Positions 9,001-20,060 of a stretch of DNA of 64,000 nucleotides are shown here, piece after piece (positions within the stretch are counted from its first letter, which is position 1; each line of letters opens with the position of its first letter). The position numbers were made by a program, and so were the translations under genes. Origin of the DNA: Nageia nagi. Lineage: Eukaryota > Pinophyta. The notes beneath the pieces are model-generated. The model saw nothing but the letters and a program-made list of their open reading frames with translations, did no database searches and had not been told where the DNA came from. Location: contig JBITNC010000001.1 in the NCBI GenBank assembly GCA_050084985.1, forward strand, positions 21,700,001 to 21,764,000, in the 5' to 3' direction.

Positions 9001-11148
9001 AAACTAATATAATAACAACAAGAAGAATAATAATTTTGCTTATATTGTTTTCTTTTACTCCAAGTCTTATAGCTTTTAAAATTATTGGATTATTGATTCT
9101 AGATTCACTAATCACATGTGTTTTGAAAAGACTAAGTTTGAAAATTTTTATAAGTATAGAAAAGATGTAGGTATGATAGGTGATAATACAATCCTTAAAG
9201 TTTAAGTTACTAAGAGTGTGTTGATACAAGAAAATATTCTTGACAACATATTTTATGTGCCTAAACTAACTATGAACCTTCTTTCTATAATTCAAGTTGC
9301 ATGGAAAGGTTACTCTTTCGAGTTTAACTCACACTCTTGGTGCATGAAAAAGGGACTTGCCACTTTGGTGAAAGGTTTAGTGAATGATAACTCTACATTA
9401 TGGATCAATATCCAATAAAGATGTGTCTTGGTACAAATGTTTTCTTTAGAAGCAATATTTGGCACTATCAATTAGGTCACCTTAACCACAAGAACATTCA
9501 AGTTATCAAAGATCATAATCTTATGAAAGGTTTGCCTATAATTAGTCTTTGTGAGAAGTGCATTCTAAGTAAAATGAATTGACAAAAATTTTCAAAAGAT
9601 AAGATAACTAGAGCAACTCAACATCTTTAACTTGTGCATTTAGATTTGATTGGTCCATTTCAAACTAAATCTCTTGGAGGAGCATCTTATATCTTAATAT
9701 TTATTGATAACTATAGCAAGATGACATTTGGTTATCTTATAGAGCACAAGGATCAAACCTTTAATAATTTCAAAGATTTCAAATCCTTGGTAGAAAATTA
9801 GTTTGAATTCAAAATCAAGATGTTAAGATCTGATAATTGAGGTGGGTATAATAGCAATAAATTCAATGATTATTTTACCAAGCATAGAATTAAGAGGCAA
9901 TTTACAATCCCTTACACTCCTCAATAGAATGGTGTAGTTGAACCTAAGAATAGAACCATTTAGGAAATGCAAGATATATGTTGGGAGATCTTCCTAGCTT
10001 TTATAAAGTGATGCTATAAATACTGCAATCTACATCTTAAATAGGTATCCTATGAAAATAGTTGAAGGAAAAACTATGTATGAGGCATGGGTAGAAAACC
10101 TAACATATTCCTCTTTAAGGTCTTTGGCTATGATGCTTATACCTTTGTTATTCCTAAGAAAAGGAACAAGATAGATAAGAGATTTGAAAAGTATATCTTT
10201 ATGGGCTATAACAATCAACATAGAGGCTACAGGCTATACAAACCTTCCTCCAAAGTAATCTTTATGTCAAGGAATGTAAATTTTAATGAACTTCCTAAGG
10301 AATCTACTTCTTATGAGAACCTAGATGAGATTGATAATTCTTTTGTTGCACCTAACTGGATGGATTTCATTGTAGACTTGTCACTTAAGGAACAAAGCTC
10401 TCCAAAATAAAGGATAATAAGAAGTATGACCATGAATAAATTCTTATTTTCCAAAATTGATAGTAAAAATGAGCCCTCATACTTTAAATAAGCTTCAAAC
10501 TAGGAGTGTTGGATGAATGTAATGAATGTGGAGTATGAGGCTCTAATGAAGAATTGAACCAATCTAACAAATGCAATGAAATTGGTAATAAATAGGTTTA
10601 CAAGGTCAAATATAATTCAATTGAAGAAATAAAGAAATGCAAAGCAAGGTTAGTATCCAATAGTTTTGCTCAAAAATATGAAGTTGATTATGAAAAAATC
10701 GTTTCTCTAGTGGAAAAGATGCTACTGTCAGGGTGATCATTTCTCTTACAGCAACTCAAGGATGGAAATTTTTTCAACTCAATTTCAAGAGTGCTTTTCT
10801 CAATGGTGACTTAGATGTGGAAATCTACATGAACCTACATAAAGAATTTTTAGTGGAAGGAAAAAATCTTTTATTTTCAAGCTAAAGAAGTCTTTGTATG
10901 GATTTAAGCAAGCACCTCAGGCTTGGTACAAAATAATTTAAGGACTCTTTGAGGACATTAGATTTTATAAATACTTCTTTGGTATAAATATTTATGTGCT
11001 CAACCAAGGAAAAGATTTGATCTTGAGTCTTCTCTATGTATATGATCTATTGGTTATAGGGAATAATATAGTACTCATACAAGAGTGCATAACTAAACTT
11101 AAGGCAACTTTTAAAATGATATACCTTGGTCTATTGCACTACTACATT
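9001..11148 (+). pseudogene. pol: Pol of Ty1/copia copy A, decayed and truncated in RT
   Basis: Remnants in family order are: a protease-like start (IIDSRFTNHMCF, with the DSG replaced by DSR), the integrase HHCC zinc region (WHYQLGHLNHKNI.. CEKCI), the integrase core (LVHLDLIGPF, LRSDN-GGYNSNKF, NGVVEPKNRT), the GKTMYEAW region, then the RT start (FNLNFKSAFLNGDLDVEIYM) and its catalytic box, YVYD in place of YVDD. Many stops fall at Gln, Arg or Trp positions, for example TAG 9799, TGA 9838 and TAG 9925. The sequence stops being pol about 11148 (after HYYIGI) and runs straight into LTR sequence; the rest of RT and all of RNase H are missing. Confidence 0.85.
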
Positions 11149-11149
11149 G

Positions 11150-11605
11150 GTATTATATTGTATTATATTTCTCTTTAAATGTAAATTCACTTAATTATTA
11201 GAGTATCTTTAGATACCTTAAAGCATTAAGAGAATAAAAATATAAAGAGAAATAAATTTAGAAATAAGATTGAATTAGAAACATCTTTAACGTTACCCTT
11301 CGGTTAAAAGGAGGTTAAAGGATGGGTTTCACCTTATAAATTAAGAGGTACCCCTTGTATCAAGGTATTGGAATTATTGTAAAGCTACGATTAGGGTTTG
11401 AAAAGAGAGGAGATATTCTATAAGAGATTCATTTAGAATAAGAAGATCTTAGTTAGTGTACGTACTCCCAAGGAGGGAGTAACCACTTATATCTTGTGTT
11501 ATTTGTGATATTGCCTTATGTTATTGATTTTTTGTATTGATGTTGTATGAACCTCTATGAGATATTAGTAGTTTAGAGTTTATTTAGAAAGGATTAAAGT
11601 GATAA
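11150..11605 (+). mobile_element. LTR shared between copia copies A and B, 5' end missing
   Basis: It matches the LTR at 27970-28432 from ATATTGTATTATATTTCTC onward but lacks the first about 15 bp, including TGTTAGAATTTATAA. It abuts truncated RT on the left and a primer site on the right, so it serves as 5' LTR of copy B. A TATA-like box is at CACCTTATAAATTAAGAGG (about 11330-11348). Its last bases (GTGATA) have drifted from the CA end. Confidence 0.82.
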
Positions 11606-11607
11606 AG

Positions 11608-11619
11608 TGGTATCAAAGT
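11608..11619 (+). other. Primer binding site, initiator tRNA-Met type (copy B)
   Basis: TGGTATCAAAGT, followed by AGTTCTTGAAGG, follows the LTR end. It has the same single-base difference (CAAAG) as copy A, supporting one family. Confidence 0.82.
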
Positions 11620-11962
11620 AGTTCTTGAAGGATTCTCATCAACGTCTTTGAGGGTTATTCCTTCACCTACTACATCTACTTTGTTGAGGTAAAAATGTTT
11701 GAAGGTATAATCTTTTATCTCTTCTTATCAAATTTTCCTTTTATCACTAATTTTTGTGATGCGATTAAGTTTAGTAAAAATTATTTTTGTTTACTGACAT
11801 GTTAGTTCAATTGCTATACATTATTATATGCTAAAAGTAATTTGTTAGTTGCAATTTTTAATAGATTACTTAATGTGTAGCTAAATTTGCAAGTTTTGCA
11901 ATTTTTTACCATAATGTTGTTACTACATTTTTTTTTACAATATTGGTTTATTTGTTAAAAAA

Positions 11963-12252
11963 GCATGCATTATTGCATGCATAAAAAATGCATACATTAT
12001 TGCATGCATGAAAAAAATAAAATAAAAAGTATGCATTATTGCATGCATGAAAAAAAAAATAAAAAACATGCATTATTGGATGTAAGAGAAAAAAAAACAA
12101 AAGAAAAAACATGCATTATTGCATGCATGAAGGAAAAAAATAAAAAAAAAGCATGCATTATTGAATGCATGAATTAAAAAAGTTTGCATTATTGCATGCA
12201 TAAAAAATCATGCATTATTGCATGCAAATATCATACATTATTGCATGCATAC
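11963..12252. repeat. Nine spaced copies of an ATGCAT-rich hairpin motif
   Basis: The motif CATGCATTATTGCATGCAT recurs nine times (about 11963, 11989, 12029, 12067, 12109, 12151, 12183, 12208, 12232), separated by 4-25 bp of A-rich spacer. Each copy has self-complementary ATGCAT on both sides of a TATT loop, so each can fold alone or pair with any other. The array lies in the candidate leader intron. Confidence 0.9.
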
Positions 12253-12829
12253 AAGGTAGTATATTTAAAAAAAAAAAACATATATAGATTCAAAAATTAA
12301 AAATTTTGTTATTACAAATTAATAGGTTTATTTATTAATTACAATATATTATAAAAAAAAAGGCAAATAAAATAAGTCTAGCCATCCATTTATGCCCTCC
12401 TTTGCTTCAGTAGATAATATTGCAAGTTTTTTAAAATATTGCATGTTTTTAACATTCAAGCTTTTATATATATATTTTTACAACTTACTAAATTACTGAA
12501 TTACTTTATTTAAGTGCTATTTTACAAACTTAATTTAAGTACTTAATAACTTTTTTAATATTGCATGAGTTAATGAAAGCTTAGATTAATATGGATGAAT
12601 AAATTTATCACATACAAGGATTCATTGTTAGCATGAATTAATTTTTTGTCTTAATGTTCATATTAATTATGTATGCAAACCTATGTTTGGGTATTTTTTT
12701 AAAAGAGAAATAATTTTAAATATATAATTTAAATTTTTTTCTAAAGCATAATTATTGCACATGTGGATGGCTAACGAAATTATTTATTTTTAAGTAACAA
12801 GGGAAATAATTTGATGAACTTTTTTTTAT

Positions 12830-13090
12830 AGAGATCTATTAGGGGTTTTTAACAATACCCATTAGACTCTTAGGGTTCAAATGTTGTTACTTAAACTAAT
12901 GTGGGTACTTAAATTTATGAACTTTTTGTAAAACATTTCCATTAGGGGTTGTGAAAAAAACCCATTGGAATCTTAGCTTCAAATGTTGTTACTTAAATAA
13001 AAAATTAATGAGCCATTGTTAAAAGAGATCCATTAGGGGTTGTAACAAGACCCATTAGACTCTTTAGCTCATAACTATGTTAAAAGTGTG
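12830..13090. repeat. About 90-bp tandem repeat, three diverged copies
   Basis: Units contain CCATTAGGGGTT, CCCATTAGACTCTTAG and CAAATGTTGTTACTTAAA, starting near 12832, 12935 and 13025. Confidence 0.75.
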
Positions 13091-13770
13091 GATGATGTTT
13101 TATATTTGAAGCATTTTTTATTATTTTACACTTTACTTTATTCACAAAGTATGCAAACATTGATAAATTCTTCCCTTAAATTGAACACATTAGCATGTTT
13201 ATTCTGCAACATGACTTATTTAAGGAGCCATAAGGTAAGGATAAGGTAGATTGGATCCTTTTAATTCGATGACCTAAGTGGTGAGAAGTCTATACATCTC
13301 AATTGCTCCTTATTGGTCTAGATTTAACTCCATATAGATGGATAGGCATGTGTCTAGTGATACCACATATCTGCCCGTCCATTCAGGGATTATCCTAATA
13401 ACCTAGGAGGAAAAGTGAAAACCTAATCAAAATAATTAATTTAGCTGATCCAATATACATTATAACCTTGGAAAATAGCTATTACTTCTTATAAGAGTAT
13501 ATTACTATCCAAGGGAAACTAGTTGAGGATTGGTAGGACTTGGGCTCCTTGAGAGCATCCAGGTGAAGGCCTAATTTTAAGAAAATAAGCCTTAACTCTT
13601 TATGATTATTCTTAGTGATGAATATGTTGGATGTATGGTTATTATTCTTATTATTAGTTCAACATCTAATTTTTTAATTAGTTCATACATGTATTTGCAT
13701 GATGTTTTTTTTAAATAAAAAAATTCAACATATATACTTACATTGTTTATCTCCATATTATTTTATAGTA
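13091..13770. other. Non-coding remainder of the candidate intron
   Basis: No coding frame or known motif recognised. The stretch 13210-13600 is less AT-rich than its neighbours (GGATAAGGTAGATTGGATCC, ATCTGCCCGTCCATTCAGGG), so it may be an inserted fragment of different origin. Confidence 0.4.
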
Positions 13771-14599
13771 ATGGGAGACTCTTTTGTACCTAAGCATATC
13801 TTGGATGGTTCCAACTTTGGCATTTGAGAACCTAAAAAGAAAGCAAAACTTCAAGCATAAAAACTTTATATGATTGTTAGTGAAAACCAAGTTGCTCCAT
13901 TTGGGGAGAAGAAACTTGAGTCTTACAACATAAAAAATGATTTGGCAACCTATATGATCTTTAGTGTAGTTTCAAATGAGATCTTTCTCATGATATCTTC
14001 TTCAAACTCTGCAAAGGTAGCTTGAGATAAACTAAAGAGTATTTATCTTAGCATTAAAGCCTCTAGGAGGTTTACAATTCTTCAAAAATTACTTCAATCT
14101 CATCAAGAAGTAAAAGAAAGTGTGTAATATATCTAAATAAGTTCATTGATCTTAGGACTTAGCTTGTGGGATGTGGTTGCAATTGGATCAATGATGAGTT
14201 TTTGACTTTCATCATCCTTCAAAGCCTTTGTGCTAAGTTTAGTCATTTTATCACTATTATTAAAACTAAGCTTGATGATGAGAAAGAAGTGCTCTCCTTA
14301 GAAAGTCTATTTAGGCATCTATTAAAACATGAGAAAACACTTAACAATAAAGCTTTTCTCACCAGTCCTAAGGAATCCTTTATGGCATTAGGACCAATGA
14401 AGCCTCACTTCAAAAAGAAGGGTCATAATCATAAGAATGGTTCTCATCCTTTTAAGAAAAACTTCAAGAATGGTGGAAATAGAAAAAATTATGATCAAGA
14501 TAAGTCTAAGAGAACCAAAGATAAATTTGATGGAAATTGTAATTTATGTGGCATTTATGGCCATATGGAAGTTAACTGCTTCAAGAAAAAGAATGGTTA
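13771..14599 (+). pseudogene. gag: Gag of Ty1/copia copy B, decayed
   Basis: Starts MGDSFVPKHILDGSNF at ATG 13771, two bases after the candidate intron acceptor. Stops and a frameshift break the first half; the second half is open from 14166 (CNWINDEFLTFIILQSLCAK, LFRHLLKHEKTLNNK, MALGPMKPHFKKKGHNHKNG) and carries one intact zinc knuckle, CNLCGIYGHMEVNC, at about 14536-14580. It parallels copy A (8076-9000). Gag would package RNA in a cytoplasmic particle. Confidence 0.85.
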
Positions 14600-14639
14600 A
14601 GGTGGAAAAGGATATGAAAAATTAGATAATTCTAATAAC

Positions 14640-17600
14640 AAGAAGAAGAATAAAATTTTTGGTTATGTTGTTACTTTTTACTCTATGTTTTTCTCTTTTT
14701 TCCATGATTGGATTGTTGATTCTGGATGCACTAATCACATGTGTTTTAAAAAATATAAGTTTGAAAAATTTCATAAGTATAGAAAAGATGCAGTTGTGAT
14801 ATGTGAAAGTTCAATCCTTGAAGTTCAAGGTATTAAGAGTGTGTGGTTGCAAGGAAGAATTCTTTAGAATGTGCTTTATGTGCCTAAACTCACTATGAAT
14901 CTTCTTTTCATCATACAAATTTTAAGTAAAGGTTACTATTTTGAGTTTAACTCACACTCTTGGTGCATGAAAAAGGGTCTTGCCACTTTGGTGAAAGGAT
15001 CATTAAAAGAGGATCTTTACACTGTGCAGTAATCTCCAACAAAGATGTGCTTTGTAACTAATGTTTGCTCTAGAGGTAATCTTTGGCACCATTGTTTAGG
15101 CCACCTTAACCATAAGAACATTAAAATTATGAAATATTGAAGGTTGGCCTATAATATCATCTACAATTGGTCTTTATGAGAAGTGCATTCTATGTAAAAG
15201 GAATTAGCAAAAATTTGCTAAGGATAAGGTAACTAGAGCAACTCAACTTCTTTAGCTTGTGCATTTAGATTTCATAGGTCCATTTCCAATTAAGTCTCTA
15301 GAGGGAGCATATTGTGTTTTGATCTTTATTGTTGACATAAGTAGGATTACATTTGTTTATCTTTTAGAACACAAGGATCAAACCTTTGATAGGTTCAAAG
15401 ATTTCAAAGCCTTGGTAGAAAATTAGTTTGGATTGAAAATTAAGATGTTAAGATCTGATAATAGGGGTGAGTATAATAGTAATGAATTCAATGATTATTA
15501 TACCAAGTATAGAATCAAGAGGTAGTTTACAATCCCTTATACTCTTTAGTAGAATAGTGTAGCTAAAAGGAAGAATAGAATCATTTAGGAAATGGTAAGA
15601 TGTATGTTGGGAGATCTTCTTAGCTTCTTATAGGGTGATGCTATAAATACTACAATATATATCATAAATAGATATCTTATGAAAATAGTTGAAGGAAAAA
15701 CTATGTATGAGGCATGGATAGGTGAGAAATCTAACATCTCTCACTTTAGGGTCTTTGGCTGTGATGTTTATACCTTTGTTATTCATGAGAAAAGGAAATA
15801 CATAGATAAGAGATTCAAAAAGTGTATCTTTGTTGGTTATGATAATCATGATAGAGGATACAAGCTACATCAACCTTCCACTAGTGTAGTTTTTATCTCA
15901 AGGGATATCAAGTTCAATGAATTTATTGAAGAATCTACTTCTTATGAAAACCTAGATAAGGATGATGATTCTTCTGTTGCTCCTACCTAGATGGATGTCA
16001 GTATAGATTTGTCATTTAAGCAACAAAAATCTCCAACATAAAGGATAATAAAGAGTATGACACTTAATAAATCCTTATTTACCAAAATTGATAGTAATAA
16101 TGAGCCCTCGTCATTCAAAGAAGCTTCTAAATAGGAATGTTGGATGAATGCTATGAAAGTGGAGTATGAGGCTCTAATGAAGAATCAAACTTGGGATTTG
16201 GTTCCTTATCCTAATGAACATAATATGATTGGTAACAAATGGGTTTATAAGGTCAAATATAATTTAGTTGGAGAAATTGAGAAGTACAAAGCAAGATTAG
16301 TAGCCAAGGTTTTTGGTCAAAAATATGGAGTTGATTATGAGGAAACCTTTGCTCTAGTGGTAAATATATCTACTATCAGGGTAATTCTTGCTCTTTTAGT
16401 AGCTCAAAAATGAAAAAAATTTCAACTTGATGTTAAGAGTGCTTTTTTCAATGGTGAATTAGATGTGGAAATCTACATGAATCAACCCAAAGGGTTTATT
16501 GTGGAAGGTAAAGAATCTTTTGTTTGCAAGTTAAAGAAGTCTTTGTATGGACTTAAGTAAGCACCTTAGGCCTAGTACCATAAGATTTCAAGATTATTTG
16601 AGGATATTATCTTTTCTAAATGCTTCTATAATATAGATATTTATGTACTCAACCAAGGATAAGACTTAATCCTGATTCTTCTTTATGTTGATGATTTGTT
16701 AATTACAAGGAACAATATAGTCCTAATCTAAGAGTGCATCTCCAAACTTAAGGCAACCTTCAAAATGATAGACCTTGGTCTATCACATTACTACCTTAGT
16801 ATGAAAGTGTACCAATTTTAGGATTGTGCTTACCTTAATCAATCTAAGTATATCATAGATATCTTGCAAAAGTTTGGAATGGAAGAGTGCAAATATGCTA
16901 CAATCCTAGTCTCTCCTTGAATCACTATGTCTCTTAGTTCTAATTCTTAGTTGGCAGATGCTACCACTTACAAGAAACTAATTGGTAGTCTTCTTTGCTT
17001 AACTATCTCTTGGATATATATTACCTTTTCTATGAATTTGATGGCTCACTTTATGCAAAAGCCATATGTTGAGCACTTTAATGCTATTAAGCAAATTTTG
17101 AGGTATGTTGCAAGCACTAAAGATTTTGCTCTCAAATATGACAAATTACCCTCATTTATTCTTTTAGTATTCTTAGAGTTTGATTATGGAGGAGATAGAG
17201 ATGATATAAAATCAACCTCTACTTATGTGTTTACTTTTAGTTCAGGTGTTATCTATTGGGCTTCCAAGAACTAGCCTACTATTACACTCTCCACCATCGA
17301 GGTTGAATATCGTGCAATGTCACTTGCATCCTAGGAAACCATTTGGTTGAGACATCTTATGAAATAAGTTGGGTATGAGCAAGTTCATCCATCTCATATT
17401 TCTTCAAATAATTAGTCAACTATTACTTTGGCAAAGAATCCTATTTCTAATCAGAGAACAAAGTATGTCGAAATCCAAGCTCACTTAACTAGAGAGAAGG
17501 TTCTAGATGGTCTTCTACACTTGTAGTATTGTCCATCAATCCTAAACTTTGCTAATATATTCACCAATCCCCTTCTTGAAGCTCAATTTTGTAAGCTTAG

Positions 17601-17643
17601 GGAGTCTATTAGGTTGGTGAAGTTACCCTTAAAAGGGAAGTAA
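14640..17643 (+). pseudogene. pol: Pol of Ty1/copia copy B, decayed but complete in outline
   Basis: Domains follow in order. Protease: WIVDSGCTNHMCF with an intact DSG (about 14706). Integrase: LWHHCLGHLNHKNI, CEKC.LCKRN, LVHLDFIGPF, LRSDNRGEYNSNEF. RT (16144 on): [46 protein letters not shown], and an intact YVDD at about 16684-16695. RNase H: ADATTYKKLIGSLLCLT (16951), then DIKSTSTYVFTFSSGVIYWA, STIEVEYRAM and the tail ending VKLPLKGK at 17641. At least a dozen stops, such as TAA 16558, TAG 16567 and TAG 16573, fall where copia proteins have Gln or Trp, plus small frameshifts. It cannot encode a working polyprotein. Confidence 0.88.
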
Positions 17644-18015
17644 ATGTTGAATTCTTGTTGAATACATTATCATTTCTTATTAATAAAGTTGTTTAACTTT
17701 TGTTCAGTTTGTATATTTTGTTTATACATTTCTCTATTGGTAACTATAAGTATGAGTTTGGATGACTTATAGTGTATCACAAATCCAATCACATTGTATC
17801 AGTGAGAAAGCTCTTGATGCAATAACTATAGCTCTATTCATCTAAATTTATCTCTCCTAATTTATTCACTAGCCATGTTAAGAAACTTTGTGTGCTCATT
17901 TTGATAATTTCTTATGGTAGTGAAGTTTTCCTCAAGGGGGAGTGAAATCTAAATTCCTATATGAATTCATGTCTATGATGATAAAATCATCCCTAGGAGG
18001 ATTTTTTATTGAATA
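17644..18015 (+). other. 3' non-coding part of copia copy B, left of the nested insertion
   Basis: No frame. It holds a purine tract CAAGGGGGAGTG at about 17934 and continues, after the nested element, at 27342. The last five bases, GAATA (18011-18015), are the target-site duplication. Confidence 0.6.
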
Positions 18016-19997
18016 TGTTGAGTATGGTGCAGTAGTGTTGTCATTGTTGTCAACATGATGAGATCAGTGTGCATAAGGTTCATATGGTTGCATGTGTCAA
18101 ATAAATAACATCGACAAGATCTACAAAGTTGTCGGATGCAAAAATGATAAAGGGACCAAAAGTTGTCATGAGGTACCAAAAGTTGTCAAGAGGGCCAAAT
18201 TACAAATGGTAGATGACGGACAGTGAGAGATAGTTTGGATCAGTTTTTGGGTTGATAACAAACTTTTGTGAAGCGTTAGAATGGTCAAATTTCATGTTGG
18301 TTCAGTTTTGGGCACTCTTGTGAATTATGGTGCAATTAGAAATTTGTGTAAAATTGGCTTTGTACAATTTGAATTGCAAGCAAAGGGTGATGAATCAAAG
18401 GTTGAAATTTAAATCATATATATTAATATATACCAAGAAGGTGTGGTCCAAATTTCATAGCAAGATGATAATCAAAGAAGAAATGGTACAAGCTACAAAA
18501 TGCCACTCCGTAACATTTTGACTGTTTGAGCATAAATTTTAGAAATAGTAGGTTGGTTGTTTTGGGCTCTAAAAGTATTCAAATTTAGAATTTCAAAGTT
18601 TTTACACATATAAATTGATGATATGAATAACTTTGTCTTTTGAACCATCTTGATTTGAGGCCTCGAACTATGAGAACCTATAACTTGCACAAATCCAAGC
18701 ATAACAAAATACCTGTGAAATGTGTCGGAGGCCACGTTGCAAAAAGTGCTGTGTGCAAACTATGAATATTTAAAGCTTAGAATTTGGATGTAATGTATTT
18801 TATTATATGAAGAACATGTGGTTCAAATTTCATGTTAAACTGTGCACTCAGTAAGAAGTTATAGCTCATCAAAAAAGTAGTTAGAGCTTTTTTTCTTAAT
18901 TTTCCAGTTTTGGCCGACAATGGTTTTAAGTGACAAGCAAAAAGGAATAGTGTGTATGGTTTGAAAAAAATGCTCTTTCCTTTTATTTTATATCTCAGTT
19001 ATCACACTTCTATTTAAGGCTCAAGAGTTCTTTTATCATGTGACACTTAAAAAAAAAAAAAAAAACCAAGAGAGGAGAAGATAAAAAGATAGATTCGAAC
19101 TTTGAAAGATTATTTGGCATCTATGTGAAATTTGTCATATCATTTTGTGCCATATGGATATGGAACATGCATTCTGAGTGCATTCAAGGTATTATCTTGA
19201 ACCAATTCGAATAAATTCGAATTTTTCTAAGTTTGTGTTTTGGCAGTGTAGCTTGTTATTGAGAGGTGTGTGAAGCATGAATGAGTAACGGATATCTCAA
19301 AAATGAATGTTTTCTTGATAATTCTATAAGTATTGAAAGTTATAGATGTTTGTAAGAAATTATATCAATTTTGATTTAGAATATGAGGAGTTTTCTTGGT
19401 GAAAAATAATGGAAGCCCTTTCAGTGATATGAGCAACAGTTTCTTGATCCGATTTTAAATGTTTTTTCAGTAGATAGGAATCCAAAGCAAATGTGTATGA
19501 ATTAAAAGGGGTTTCAGATTACAGATGAATTGAGAGCTATTGGCATGAGTATAAAGAAAATAGAATATGATTCAGATTGTATTTTGTGAGAAATGTTTTG
19601 AGCTAGACCATTCCGGGTCTTGGGTAACTGGTTATCAATCTTTCATTCCATCTTATTAAATCTATCAAGTGGGTGCTTGGCAAGTGGAGTTGGTGCTCCT
19701 TGTAGTGGGTGCTGCAAAGCTTAGGGGTTGGTGCTCCTTTCATTTGGTGCTGATAAATTATGTGTAAAGTTGGTGCTTTACAATGGTTGGATTTGGATTG
19801 AAGTCCAAGCAGTCTTTTCTAAGGATGTAGCCACATTGGTGAACCTCGTTATATCTTGTGTTATGTGTTTGCTATCCTGGTGTGCTTGCTCTATTTGGTT
19901 TTATTTCTCTACTACACTATTTAAAGTTTCTAGATTTAAAGTTTTAAAATTGAAACACTGATTCACCCCCCCTCTCAGTGTCATGCATAGTTCAACA
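18016..19997 (+). mobile_element. 5' LTR of the nested Sirevirus-like element
   Basis: It has TG..CA ends with the 5-bp inverted terminus TGTTG/CAACA. A possible TATA box, CTATTTAAGGC, is near 19010, followed by CAAGAG and an A-run at 19049-19065. Six TTGGTGCT-like motifs cluster at 19668-19780 near the 3' end of the LTR. The reading frame at 18493-18735 on the other strand is not a gene, since the same region in the 3' LTR is no better conserved than its flanks. Confidence 0.93.
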
Positions 19998-19999
19998 AT

Positions 20000-20011
20000 T
20001 GGTATCAGAGT
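20000..20011 (+). other. Primer binding site for initiator tRNA-Met (nested element)
   Basis: TGGTATCAGAGT matches the complement of the initiator tRNA-Met 3' end for 11 bases, 2 nt after the LTR. Confidence 0.9.
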
Positions 20012-20060
20012 AGGTTCCTATTTTGGCTTAATCAGCTAGGGAGATCTTGGGTGTGTTGTA

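Larger units (their letters stand above)
11705..13768 (+). other. Candidate 2064-bp intron in the leader of copia copy B
   Basis: Copy B reads TTTGAAG then GTATAATC at 11705, and ends TTATTTTATAG at 13768 followed by TAATGGGAG, the gag start. Copy A reads CTTGAAG directly joined to TAATGGGAG. Removing 11705-13768 as a GT-AG intron thus reproduces the copy A junction to the base. The 3' end is T-rich as expected of a plant acceptor. No terminal inverted repeats are seen at the two ends, so an ordinary DNA transposon insertion is less likely, although a 3-bp GTA duplication could be argued. Inside are a nine-copy ATGCAT hairpin array and a three-copy repeat; no gene is seen. Confidence 0.6.

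Noticed and set aside
11963-12252. CRISPR-like array
   Set aside because: Nine similar units with spacers, but spacers are short A-rich runs of unequal length in a plant retroelement; no CRISPR.
11705-13768. DNA transposon insertion with 3-bp duplication (GTA) as explanation for the extra segment in copy B
   Set aside because: No terminal inverted repeats and one G too many for a clean duplication; the GT-AG intron reading explains the junction exactly. Kept as the alternative.
18493-18735. 80-codon minus-strand frame in the 5' LTR
   Set aside because: It lies wholly within LTR sequence and is shortened in the 3' LTR (25829-26038); no family features.
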